Below are positions 1 through 7,944 of a stretch of 32,098 nt of DNA, one piece after another. The DNA is from Gammaproteobacteria bacterium (GTDB taxonomy: Bacteria > Pseudomonadota > Gammaproteobacteria > Poriferisulfidales > Poriferisulfidaceae): positions 1 to 32,098 of the forward strand of contig JAPPLD010000020.1 of NCBI GenBank assembly GCA_028819565.1. Reading direction: 5' to 3'. Numbering within the stretch: the stretch's first letter is position 1; each line of letters begins with the position of its first letter. Under the pieces are notes generated by a model. It worked only from the letters and a program-made list of their open reading frames with translations, was not told the DNA's origin and ran no database searches. The position numbers and the translations under genes are program-made.

Positions 1-58
1 TGAAGCCGGATTAGAGAGGGGCGGACCATCCCATTACACAAAATCTCGAAGCGCCAAA
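1..58. mobile_element. Possible end of an IS256-like insertion sequence, cut by the window edge
   Basis: Read on the minus strand from about position 58 inward, the sequence contains ATTTTGTGTAATGG followed by GGTCCG. This resembles the terminal inverted repeats I recall for IS256-family elements. The adjoining nuclease gene loses family-like sequence at about this point (after residue 171) and stops within the putative terminus. No transposase is visible, and neither the other end nor a target duplication can be checked because the window begins here. The call rests on motif resemblance plus the gene breakpoint. Confidence 0.3.
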
Positions 59-580
59 GAGAACATCTTTGATTAGAACCGTTTTACCCGCCATGATTTC
101 TGCTAGTCTCTCAGAAGAAGTAATCGTTTGTAGACGTTGCGAAGCGAATTCTTTAAGCTGATGCTCAAGTGCACTGTATTGGTCGGGCTTTGATTGAATC
201 TTCGATTTCCTCGAAAACTCTCCAATACAGACTTTGTTAATAAGCACTCCATCACGATAGAATTCAAAATCCAGACAGTTGGTGTAGATTAAATTTGGCA
301 ATGCTTTTAAATAGCGTTCTTTTTGTTCCGCTTCTTCACCCCTAAGCTTACTTAGATCTTTGTCAATATCTTTAGCCTCAACATGGCCGACAATCACTTC
401 ACCACGGTTAACTAGAAAATCTGGCGCACCGCACGCTACACGTTTTGGTTCGTTTAGAGCCGTAACATCTGTATCAATCGAAGAAAAAAGATCTTGCAGA
501 ATCGCCCTATAGGAATGCTCCGTTGCCACTCCTGTTTTGTGAATGTTTTGTACTTCTGAGATAAAGTTCTGAATATCCAT
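11..580 (-). pseudogene. Truncated N-terminal PD-(D/E)xK nuclease domain of a restriction-modification-type enzyme
   Basis: The 189-residue reading frame resembles the nuclease domain at the start of large type ISP/IIG restriction-methylation proteins. It shows a textbook core: a helix with E21 (ATEHSYR), then GAPD with D54, then HVEAK with E68 and K70, so the nuclease residues look intact. The complete family is usually several times longer, with methyltransferase and sometimes helicase domains. Here the frame leaves family-like sequence after LIKDVL (residue ~171) and stops after about 18 unrelated residues. That point coincides with a possible insertion-sequence end. It lies 220 bp downstream of the STAND gene on the same strand, so co-transcription is possible. 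No clear ribosome binding site precedes the ATG. It could be a decayed remnant or a stand-alone nuclease; I favour remnant. Confidence 0.55.
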
Positions 581-800
581 TGAGGTATTGCAAAGTCTTT
601 GGCAAATTTGTTGTGTTAAGCGAAAAGTTTCAAACCCTTATGCGGATGGACAATTTAAATGCATGGAGTAATTGTAGGGTACGCCTAGATTAATTGAATT
701 CCGGTATGTTTTATGTGCCGCATATTGGGATTTTGGGAAAGGAAGAAAGACGCGCACGCATAGAATTCATAACTACTATTGACAGTGTGAATTCGGACAA

Positions 801-3800
801 TCAAAGGTATCCATCAACTGCTTCCTGTTGCTCCCGTTTTTTCGCTTTTTGCTCTCGCTTTAGCATGATTTGTGCCCCTCGTTTGCCTATGGAGACGATA
901 CGTGGGTCAATATCATTGAGTAACGTTTCAAAAGCATGGCGCCATTCCGCCCACATATCACTATCGTTACCCGCCCAAACCCAGCCCAGGCTCTGAGTCG
1001 CTTCTGCAACTTGGTCGATTGTATAGCCGGCGTCAAGTGCCAGCATAGCTTTTTTTGCCCACTCGTCATTTGGCTTCCCAGCAAGGGGAGTTAGATGTAG
1101 ATTTGCAAGTTCTGTAGACGCTAGGAGTTCACGATAAAGATCAAGTGAGTTCCCAACTAAAGCGCCGAGAATTTCTTGGATGCTATGAGATTCTATGTCA
1201 GTAGAAATCGTCCTTAGCACTTTTCGTCGCTGTTCTTCATTGAGGGTTTTCGCTACTTTCTTTGCTGCTTCTTCCCTGTCGCATCCGTAGAAAGGTTTTT
1301 CATTCTGAACTAGCCGAGTCATCCACGCAGTAGCCAATTCGCTTTCGTGCTTCAAAATTTCCCCAATCCAATAATCGTCGTGTTGGGAAAACTCAGTCTG
1401 GGCATCAGCGGACCGAAGAATTGCAATACTCCACATCTCTTTCAAAGGACCATCTACACATTTTTCGGTAGACATCCAATGGCCTGTGGCAGCTGCAACT
1501 GCCACATGCGCGTGTTCTGCCGAGAACATCTCAAATAGTGTACTTTCTGGAACTTCTTCGCGGAGACAGTGAGTTTCAATGAGTTGCCCCATGCCTTCAG
1601 CTTTGGCAATCGAAGCAGTGAGAATTTCTGGGGGTGTATGAAGATGGGTAATTGCAACAGAGATGCCAACTGATACATATAATTCGTTATCCAAGCAGTC
1701 GTTAACAATTGACCATGAACGTGGTTCGCTCGACACTGCTTTACTTACGAACGGTTTTACTAAATCAAAGGGAAGTTCGTGTCCCATAAAAGCTTTTGCT
1801 ACAGCAATAGGGCTAGAGCATCTTTCGGCGAGTATTTCGCAAAATTTTGGGGATTCGCGGGGATAATTGATTTCTGCTGCTCGTGCTTTGGCTTCAACGT
1901 CAGTCATGAGATTCGCAATCTTTCCTGCAGATAAGCCTTTCCAATTTTCAGCAAGGTCATTAAGGGCATGATTGTATGAGGCTTGATCAGAATCAAAGCC
2001 CTCAAAATGGCGTTGATCCGGATAAAGACACTCAAAAATTGGGTCCTGATGTACAGACAATTCAAAATCAATCCAATTTGCCAACTCTTTAAGTTTGCGC
2101 TGGACCCCTGGAAGTTTGCACGAAATATCTGCCAGATCGTTTACTGCGTATTGTGCAAATCGGTCGGTTGCAGCCTTAAGGTCATCATGGGCAGCCCACC
2201 TCGGGTTAGAGATGCTTCTTAAGAGTTGAAACAATTCATCCCATGGTATTTCTTCAGACCGTCTTATGACACCTGCGACCAAAGGCCAAGATGCAGTCAA
2301 TTTGTCGATGATCTTTGGAGGTAGGACTTTATCTGTCAGTATCATCTGTAGCTCATTACCAGGGTCAAACCTTTGGGTGTGGTAGGCGGGGTTGAGCGCA
2401 ATGCACATGGCCGAGATGGCAACGTGCGAATTTTGTGATCTTTCCCACCATTTTTGTGCATGTTGGAGCAAGGCTACACGTCTTTGTAGAGATCTTTCCA
2501 TGTTAGAAAAGTCTTCTTCTATCCAGGGTTTTAACTTGTCCAAGATAGGGTTTTCATTTTGTCCCCAGTAGAAACTTGGCTGACCTTGTCTGTTTACAGC
2601 CTCTTCCAGCAACTTGGGGATTACCCTATCCGGGGCATGCAAGAGAGCAGGCCGACAAATTTCTACAAGCAGTTCCGGATGCCGATCAAGCACGTAATTC
2701 ACTTCTGATTGCCCTTGGAATGCATATTTCTCCCAAAGGCGAGGAGTACCGAATTTCTCCAGCAAGTGCTCAATGTCGAGAATAGATGCGTCACCTGAGC
2801 GTGCATCGATCAGTATTTCAAGGGCATCCTTCGGATTGCAAACAATAGGCAAGAAATCCTTAATAGGTAAAGAACCAGCTCCGTTATAAAAACCGCGCCG
2901 CACTAATGGCCCCCGTATTTCTGGTGGTTCAACAGATAGTGGGCAACCGGATTCCGGTGAAGAATTTTCTGGTCTTTCAAAGATAATCCCTGAAGCTGCT
3001 AATTTTGCCAATTCACGCGTAACAGTCATGACTGATTCATTTAAGATTTCTGCAACATCACTCGGCTTTACGCCTGCATTTCCACCTAATGCGAAAGGGG
3101 CCAACCGGAGTGTAGAGTCATCACCAAGCACTTTATTGAGGCTCGGCGCAAGTTGGTCCATTAATCCTTGGCCATGTACTACGCTTTTGACATCTCCGAC
3201 GAGGCATAAGTGAGCGAGTGTTACCGCTAGACCTGGCAAGCCAACTGCCTGTTTCCGAATAAGCCGGAGCAATCTATCTGGTCCCAAAACCCCTGTGGAC
3301 TTAATAATTTCAATCATGGTGTCCGCGTCAATTCGGTCGAGTTTCCGCGGGTCTTTACTGCTAATCCGTAGCGCAGCACAGACAGCAGAAGTTTCTCCCG
3401 GCCAGCACGTCGCAATGATTCGAAATTCAGCCCGTACCTCATCTCGAAGTTGAACAAGATTCTCAATCCATTCACTACGAACATGCGCATCGTCCACGAT
3501 AATTGCTGGAGGGTTGAAGCTGTAAAGATCTTTGGCTATTTGTGCTCGGTCCAGATCGACCATGAATCGAGCTTTGCCTTGAAGGGTTAGTGCTCGTAGA
3601 AGGAAGGTTTTTCCAGACCCTGGTTCTCCTGCGAGCACACAATCACCCCGGCTATCGTCTAAGAGCCATTGCATGTCATGTTTTCTGCCAAACACCCTAG
3701 TCTCGAAAATAGGTCTTCTTGTAAGGGGAAACACACTTAAAGCATGTGGTTTCCCAGTCACTCCAAGTAAACGCTTACACCAGTCTGGTTCGCGGTAGAG

Positions 3801-4397
3801 TTGGAGTGCGAACCAATCTTGATCGTAGGTTTGCATGAGCGTTACGTTTCTTTGGCGCGCTGCCTCGTATAGTTTTTTTCGAGTGGCGGGTGTAATACGC
3901 CGTGATGTTGCAAATAGTAGACGTCGAGACTTCCATTCCTGTTTGCAGGCCCGATTCAGATTTTTATTGAAATTCTGCGTTAGGTTTTGGCTAGTCGTTA
4001 TGATCAGAGGGAAAGGTTCTTCTGAAGTTCTATCGGCAACGGCTCCGTCAAAGCCATCATCTCCCCCGCCACGAACGGGTACCAGCCTTGGCCACATGAC
4101 TTTTAACAAGTCTGTCGCACATGCCTCAAAGATTTCTGGATCTAGTTTTTCATTTAATCCTTCTAGAATTGCCCGGTGATGCGAATCAAGTATCAAACTA
4201 GAAGTTCTTTTAATCGGATCCCCTGAAGGAAACTCTTCGGCAACCTTCTTTACACGATCAACCATTGCCGAAGAAATTTTTATTTCGCCTCTTTCCCATC
4301 GGGCAACCGTATTAGGTTCAACCCCGACAGCTTGGGCGAGTGCCTTCTGAGTCATGTGCAAACGCTCCCGAAGCGCCTTGATTTCAGTATTTTTCAT
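801..4397 (-). CDS. XRE helix-turn-helix / nuclease-like / STAND P-loop NTPase, predicted defence protein
   Basis: This is a 1198-residue multidomain protein. Residues 1-55 form an XRE/Cro helix-turn-helix (MTQKALAQAVGVEPNTVARWERG). Residues ~85-210 resemble a restriction-endonuclease fold: FEACATDLL helix, then GGGDDGFDG with a candidate catalytic D117, then the strand LIITTS. The expected (E/Q)xK is not obvious, so activity is uncertain. Residues ~235-420 are a STAND-type NTPase with Walker A GEPGSGKT (257-264), Walker B-like IIVDDAH (299-305) and a strand ending IIATCWPGE. Residues ~430-480 look like a winged helix. The remaining ~700 residues are mostly helical with no repeat I can name, and probably form the sensor. 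Such effector-NTPase-sensor layouts are typical of Avs/NLR-like antiphage proteins; the role here is inferred. The gene is markedly AT-richer than the chromosome to its right, suggesting transfer. Confidence 0.75.
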   Translation of the reverse strand: MKNTEIKALRERLHMTQKALAQAVGVEPNTVARWERGEIKISSAMVDRVKKVAEEFPSGDPIKRTSSLILDSHHRAILEGLNEKLDPEIFEACATDLLKVMWPRLVPVRGGGDDGFDGAVADRTSEEPFPLIITTSQNLTQNFNKNLNRACKQEWKSRRLLFATSRRITPATRKKLYEAARQRNVTLMQTYDQDWFALQLYREPDWCKRLLGVTGKPHALSVFPLTRRPIFETRVFGRKHDMQWLLDDSRGDCVLAGEPGSGKTFLLRALTLQGKARFMVDLDRAQIAKDLYSFNPPAIIVDDAHVRSEWIENLVQLRDEVRAEFRIIATCWPGETSAVCAALRISSKDPRKLDRIDADTMIEIIKSTGVLGPDRLLRLIRKQAVGLPGLAVTLAHLCLVGDVKSVVHGQGLMDQLAPSLNKVLGDDSTLRLAPFALGGNAGVKPSDVAEILNESVMTVTRELAKLAASGIIFERPENSSPESGCPLSVEPPEIRGPLVRRGFYNGAGSLPIKDFLPIVCNPKDALEILIDARSGDASILDIEHLLEKFGTPRLWEKYAFQGQSEVNYVLDRHPELLVEICRPALLHAPDRVIPKLLEEAVNRQGQPSFYWGQNENPILDKLKPWIEEDFSNMERSLQRRVALLQHAQKWWERSQNSHVAISAMCIALNPAYHTQRFDPGNELQMILTDKVLPPKIIDKLTASWPLVAGVIRRSEEIPWDELFQLLRSISNPRWAAHDDLKAATDRFAQYAVNDLADISCKLPGVQRKLKELANWIDFELSVHQDPIFECLYPDQRHFEGFDSDQASYNHALNDLAENWKGLSAGKIANLMTDVEAKARAAEINYPRESPKFCEILAERCSSPIAVAKAFMGHELPFDLVKPFVSKAVSSEPRSWSIVNDCLDNELYVSVGISVAITHLHTPPEILTASIAKAEGMGQLIETHCLREEVPESTLFEMFSAEHAHVAVAAATGHWMSTEKCVDGPLKEMWSIAILRSADAQTEFSQHDDYWIGEILKHESELATAWMTRLVQNEKPFYGCDREEAAKKVAKTLNEEQRRKVLRTISTDIESHSIQEILGALVGNSLDLYRELLASTELANLHLTPLAGKPNDEWAKKAMLALDAGYTIDQVAEATQSLGWVWAGNDSDMWAEWRHAFETLLNDIDPRIVSIGKRGAQIMLKREQKAKKREQQEAVDGYL

Positions 4398-4487
4398 AGT
4401 TTGTTACCTGCATGCAAAATTCGCAAAAATGATTGCCGTCACGAAACCATTAGAAACTGTACGGAAGAATCAACACAGCAGTGAAAT

Positions 4488-4841
4488 TCAGTTTTCCAAC
4501 TCATGCTCTCTTCCTGTTGCGCCATGCCACGCATAAGGATTCTGGTACTTCAGTTTCATATTGCGTTTCACCAACTTTTCGTGCTCATGTGCAATGGGCT
4601 CCGTTACTGTTCTTGACTCCCGTACGAAGTAACCCACGAATTTTCCATTCGGCAGGTACAGGCTAAATTTTACGTGTTTGATATTTTTCATCGATGTTTT
4701 TGACATCGGGCATGTATGAGGCCGGGGACCGCTATCTCCGGCTCCAATCCGCAAGTTAAAAGCCATTATATATGATTCAACTATACGGCGCGTATATGAA
4801 AAATTAAGTTTCCCGGCTATAGGTTGGACATGACCCTCCAA
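4488..4841 (-). CDS. Doubtful small hypothetical protein
   Basis: This is an open frame of 117 codons. The more protein-like part begins at an internal ATG at 4706 and would give 72 residues. It contains plausible strand and helix segments (HVKFSLYLPNGKFVGYFVRE, then a Lys/Glu-rich helix) and ends with NPYAWHGATGREHE. The first 45 residues look like non-coding translation. No good ribosome binding site precedes either ATG. It lies directly upstream of the XRE-STAND gene on the same strand, so if real it could be a small partner or an older island gene. I do not recognise the family; it may simply be an open stretch in AT-rich spacer. Confidence 0.3.
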   Translation of the reverse strand: MEGHVQPIAGKLNFSYTRRIVESYIMAFNLRIGAGDSGPRPHTCPMSKTSMKNIKHVKFSLYLPNGKFVGYFVRESRTVTEPIAHEHEKLVKRNMKLKYQNPYAWHGATGREHELEN

Positions 4842-4862
4842 TGTTGTGGTCTCGTTGTAGTC

Positions 4863-4891
4863 TTGAATATTGGAAAATAATAGTACATAAT
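4863..4891 (+). promoter_or_regulatory. Sigma-70-type promoter of the toxin-antitoxin operon
   Basis: TTGAAT (4863-4868) and CATAAT (4886-4891) are separated by exactly 17 bases, close to the sigma-70 consensus. Transcription would begin near 4898. That leaves about 40 bases of leader before the ATG at 4939 but almost none before the ATG at 4903, which helps choose the antitoxin start. Antitoxins of this type commonly repress their own promoter; I see no clear operator palindrome. Confidence 0.6.
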
Positions 4892-4938
4892 AGGTTCGTC
4901 AGATGCCCGTATGGTTAAATCTGGAAAGAATTCGAGAC

Positions 4939-5202
4939 ATGGAACTTGCAATCCGCGAAGCAAAAGCGCGCCTTTCCGAACTTGTCAGTGCCGCCCAGAG
5001 CGGGGAGCGTGTCGTCATCATGAAATATGGCGAGCCGGTTGTTGAACTGGTTCGTTGCCAAGGACGTGGCGGCATTGACTTCGAAAAACTAGAAGCGGCC
5101 CGAAAACGTCTTGGAATCTCAGGAAACAGGGAAGAATGGCTCCAAGCATTCGACGATCCGAAATTCAGCCGTCAAGTGCTGGGACTTGAAGACGACGACT
5201 AG
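4939..5202 (+). CDS. Phd/YefM-family antitoxin
   Basis: This protein of about 87 residues begins MELAIREAKARLSELV and continues SGERVVIMKYGEPVVELV. That is the N-terminal DNA-binding and dimerisation fold of prevent-host-death (Phd/YefM) antitoxins. The acidic C-terminal tail, with WLQAFDDP and an EDDD end, is the part expected to wrap and neutralise the toxin. The frame is also open from an ATG at 4903. I prefer 4939 because it has a GGAAAG ribosome binding site 10 bases upstream, because the promoter would leave no leader for 4903, and because family homology begins there. The PIN-domain toxin starts 8 bases after its stop, so the two are surely co-transcribed. Family members usually repress their own operon. 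Confidence 0.85.
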   Translation: MELAIREAKARLSELVSAAQSGERVVIMKYGEPVVELVRCQGRGGIDFEKLEAARKRLGISGNREEWLQAFDDPKFSRQVLGLEDDD

Positions 5203-5210
5203 GGGGACCG

Positions 5211-5630
5211 GTGCCGGCGCGCATCCTTCTTGACACTTCCTATCTGTATGGGTTGATGGAGGCTCCTGGGAAGCTTTCTTCAGCAGAGCAGGATTTTTTG
5301 TCTGACCAGAGCGTTCGGCTCTACGTCAGTGCGGTGTCAATCTGGGAGATGCGGCTTAAATATCATGCCCGTACCCCATCGGGCAAACGGAAGAGCCCTT
5401 TTGACCCACACAATGTCGTGGCAATGCTTGAAGAACAGGGCGTGATTTTTCTACCGATGACGGGGACCCATGCTGCACGGGAGCTTGAAACTCCAATCAG
5501 CCATCGAGACCCGTTTGACGAACTCCTTTTAGTTCAGGCTCAGGAAGAAGGTCTTAGGTTGCTTACCGCTGACCGGGAATTAAGCAACCATCCGCTTGCT
5601 GTTACGGTGCAGGATTTGCCGGATCAATAA
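5211..5630 (+). CDS. VapC-like PIN-domain toxin
   Basis: This 139-residue protein has the PIN ribonuclease layout. An N-terminal LLDTSYL carries the first acidic residue (D8), VSAVSIWEM carries the conserved Ser and Glu, and HRDPFDELLLVQA plus LLTADREL carry the remaining metal-binding acids. All the expected acidic positions seem present, so the nuclease is probably active. PIN toxins usually cut tRNA or rRNA and are neutralised by the partner antitoxin. The start is GTG, preceded by the purine-rich ribosome binding site AGGGGGA (5201-5207) immediately after the antitoxin stop. Pairing a Phd-type antitoxin with a PIN toxin is common. The target RNA cannot be predicted. Confidence 0.87.
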   Translation: MPARILLDTSYLYGLMEAPGKLSSAEQDFLSDQSVRLYVSAVSIWEMRLKYHARTPSGKRKSPFDPHNVVAMLEEQGVIFLPMTGTHAARELETPISHRDPFDELLLVQAQEEGLRLLTADRELSNHPLAVTVQDLPDQ

Positions 5631-5755
5631 GCAGTCTTTCTGGCAGAAAGCCGTAATTCTGGCGGGAAACCCTTTTTGCATTTCCCCAAGGTGATGCTCA
5701 AGGCGGCATAAAGGGGCTCTGTACCGTAAAATACCGCAAAATTCGTGAGGGCCAC

Positions 5756-7171
5756 ATGCCTGATTCTACAGCGAAACCCTGGGCTGGACGGTTCGCTCGG
5801 GCGACCGACAGCGAGGTGGAGGCGTTTACGGCGTCCGTCCATTTCGACGGCTGCCTGTACCCCTATGACATCCAAGGGTCGCAGGCGCATGCCCGCGGGT
5901 TGCAGCGGGCGGGCGTTCTGACCGAAGAGGAATGCAAGACCCTCGTCGAGGGCCTGGCGCAGGTGCGCGCGCGCATTGATGCGGGCGAGGCTGAATGGGA
6001 TCCGGCCCTCGAAGACGTGCACATGAATATCGAGGCGATGTTGGTCGCCGAGGTCGGCGAAGTTGGCAAGAAGCTTCATACCGGGCGTTCCCGGAACGAC
6101 CAGGTGGCCACCGACCTGCGGCTGTACGCCCGGGCCGCACAGGCTCAGCTGGATGCCGAGGCGCATGCCCTGCAGTCGGTTCTAGTTGAGCGGGCAGAGG
6201 CGGAGACGGAAACCCTGATGGCAGGCTTCACCCACTTGCAGACGGCGCAGCCGGTCACGCTCGGCCATCATCTTCTGGCTTGGTACGAGATGCTGAAGCG
6301 CGATCGGCAGAGGTTGGCGGAAGCATTCCGCCGGACCAATACGCTGCCGCTGGGAGCAGCGGCCCTGGCTGGGTCTGGCTATCCGGTGGACCGGCAGTAC
6401 GTGGCGGAGCTCTTGGGCTTCGATTCGCTGTGCGACAACTCTCTGGATGCGGTCAGCGACCGGGATTTCGCGGTCGAGACCTGCGCGGTTCTTAGCCTTC
6501 TGATGGTGCACCTGTCCCGGATGGCGGAGGAGATCGTCCTGTGGGCCAGCCCGGCCTTCGGATGGGTTGACCTGCCCGACGAATACTGCACAGGTTCCTC
6601 GCTCATGCCGCAGAAGAAGAACCCGGATGCCTTGGAGTTGATCCGCGGGAAGAGTGCACGCGTCTGCGGGCACCTGCAGGCGTTGCTGATGCTTATGAAG
6701 GCGCAGCCCATGGCATACAATCGGGACAATCAGGAAGACAAGGAACCGTTGTTTGACAGCGTGGATACTGCGTTGGCTTGCCTGTCGATTATGCGGGCGG
6801 TGGTGCAGGCAATGGAATTCGACCGGGAGAGGTTGAAGGCAGCAGCGGCGGAAGGCTATTCAACCGCAACGGATTTGGCGGATGCGCTGGTGGCGCGTGG
6901 AGTCGCGTTCCGGGACGCACATCACATCACCGGGCAGGTCGTGGCTCATGCAGTCGAACGTGGCCTGACGCTGGATGCGCTGAATCTCGAAGAAGTCCAG
7001 CAATTCAGTCCAGCCATTGATGTTGAACTACTTGAGTCGCTGACGCCGGAACGGTCGGTCGCGGCGCGCGGGCTGCATGGTGGCACGGCTCCCGATGCGG
7101 TAAGTGCCCGGGTGACACAGGCGCAGGAAGAACTTTCGGTGGGGCCGCTGGCAATGCCAGAACAGCCTTAA
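5756..7171 (+). CDS. argH: Argininosuccinate lyase
   Basis: This enzyme splits argininosuccinate into arginine and fumarate, the last step of arginine biosynthesis, in the cytoplasm. The 471-residue length matches the family. Diagnostic segments are HTGRSRNDQ (108-116), THLQTAQPVTLGHH starting at ~159 with the catalytic-base His160, and the fumarase/aspartase-superfamily signature GSSLMPQKKNPD (280-291) that carries the flexible-loop serine. GAGG lies just upstream of the ATG. The gene stands alone between the toxin-antitoxin pair and the convergent esterase, and it marks the return to GC-rich core chromosome. The 125 bases before it presumably hold its promoter, but no strong boxes stand out. 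Confidence 0.97.
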   Translation: MPDSTAKPWAGRFARATDSEVEAFTASVHFDGCLYPYDIQGSQAHARGLQRAGVLTEEECKTLVEGLAQVRARIDAGEAEWDPALEDVHMNIEAMLVAEVGEVGKKLHTGRSRNDQVATDLRLYARAAQAQLDAEAHALQSVLVERAEAETETLMAGFTHLQTAQPVTLGHHLLAWYEMLKRDRQRLAEAFRRTNTLPLGAAALAGSGYPVDRQYVAELLGFDSLCDNSLDAVSDRDFAVETCAVLSLLMVHLSRMAEEIVLWASPAFGWVDLPDEYCTGSSLMPQKKNPDALELIRGKSARVCGHLQALLMLMKAQPMAYNRDNQEDKEPLFDSVDTALACLSIMRAVVQAMEFDRERLKAAAAEGYSTATDLADALVARGVAFRDAHHITGQVVAHAVERGLTLDALNLEEVQQFSPAIDVELLESLTPERSVAARGLHGGTAPDAVSARVTQAQEELSVGPLAMPEQP

Positions 7172-7192
7172 CTAGCTGAAAAACAGACTATT

Positions 7193-7849
7193 TCAGTCCA
7201 GGTTGCTGCGCAGGAACTCGCCCAATGCGGCGATTTCCTCTGGAATGATCGTGTGGGCGAACGCCTCGCTGTACCAATCGACCGAGGCTCCGTGTCCGCG
7301 CAACCAGTTGCAACTAACTTCCCCGTACTCGTGCAGGACAACATCATCCTGTGAGCCATGCGCCATGAACACGGGGGTCTGCAATGTCAGGCGACCGACC
7401 TGTCGCATCAGGTATTTGTCCTGCGGCAGGTAGCCGGATAGGCAGACAGCAGCGGCCAAGGGTTCGGGATGGGTCAGCGTGGTGAACAGGGCCTGTGCGC
7501 CGCCTTGGGAGAAACCTCCAACCGCGAGCTGAGTGATTCCGGATTCGCGCTGGCGCTCGAATTCGGCACGGACGTGCCGGGCGCTTTCCTCCAGTTCGTC
7601 TATGTTGCTGGTGACACGTCCATCCGGTTCCGGCAGAATGTCGAACCAGGATGGCGCGACCTGCCCGCCGAAAATCGTAACCGGCCGTGGTCGAGCCTGC
7701 AGGGCAATCACGCGCAGGCCCGGACACTGCAATTGGCGGCCCAGATCCGCAAAATCGTCAGCCGTCGCGCCCAGGCCATGCAGCCAGACCAGTGCAGAGC
7801 GCGCGGGACCGTCGGCGGGTTCCTGGATCAGGGAGTCGGCGGGGCTCAA
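7193..7849 (-). CDS. Carboxylesterase/phospholipase-type alpha/beta hydrolase
   Basis: This alpha/beta hydrolase resembles the ~218-residue bacterial carboxylesterases related to acyl-protein thioesterase. It has WLHGLGA (oxyanion-hole region), SWFDI, the nucleophile elbow GFSQGG, the acid in GSQDDVV and the catalytic histidine in AFAHTI. Substrates are probably short acyl esters or lysophospholipids. The start is uncertain. The frame stays open upstream into the inserted TnpB element, so an ATG there is an artefact, and no in-frame ATG exists near the expected start. I chose the TTG at 7849 because it gives the family length; an upstream non-ATG codon or sequence change is possible. Its promoter probably lay in the divergent spacer now split by the insertion. 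Confidence 0.85.
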   Translation of the reverse strand: MSPADSLIQEPADGPARSALVWLHGLGATADDFADLGRQLQCPGLRVIALQARPRPVTIFGGQVAPSWFDILPEPDGRVTSNIDELEESARHVRAEFERQRESGITQLAVGGFSQGGAQALFTTLTHPEPLAAAVCLSGYLPQDKYLMRQVGRLTLQTPVFMAHGSQDDVVLHEYGEVSCNWLRGHGASVDWYSEAFAHTIIPEEIAALGEFLRSNLD

Positions 7850-7899
7850 GGGAAAGAGGTCGATTACGGGTGTTCGGCGGGATTTCGGTTTGGCGCATA

Positions 7900-7907
7900 G
7901 TATATTA
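7900..7907. repeat. Left copy of an 8-bp direct repeat flanking the TnpB element
   Basis: GTATATTA occurs here and again at 9264-9271, immediately outside the inverted-repeat ends of the TnpB element. The match extends to GTATATTAGG if the first bases of the left end are counted. It looks like a target-site duplication. Removing the element and one copy restores a compact divergent promoter region between the esterase and lptM. Confidence 0.6.
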
Positions 7908-7932
7908 GGGAATGTAGCAAAATCTGCAAAGG
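7908..7932 (+). repeat. Left terminal inverted repeat of the TnpB element
   Basis: It reads inward GGGAATGTAGCAAAATCTGC followed by AAAGG. It matches the reverse complement of 9236-9263 apart from a 3-base insertion and a few substitutions. A TATAAT (7933-7938) follows directly and ends six bases before the tnpB ATG. Confidence 0.6.
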
Positions 7933-7944
7933 TATAATCCTGAA

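Larger units (their letters stand above)
4398..4902. other. AT-rich spacer between the STAND gene and the toxin-antitoxin pair
   Basis: About 500 bases hold no recognised gene. The only open frame of note is a doubtful minus-strand ORF (4488-4841, listed separately). The left part must contain the promoter and leader of the STAND gene. The 90 bases upstream of its ATG are AT-rich, but I see no convincing -35/-10 pair. The right end holds a good plus-strand promoter for the toxin-antitoxin pair. I see no tRNA or attachment site. Confidence 0.6.

Noticed and set aside
694-996. 100-codon plus-strand frame at the end of the STAND gene
   Set aside because: It is mostly antisense to the STAND gene's 3' end, with no recognisable domain and no good ribosome binding site.
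5624-6166. 180-codon minus-strand frame over the start of argH
   Set aside because: It is a shadow of argH, whose plus-strand protein matches its family throughout.
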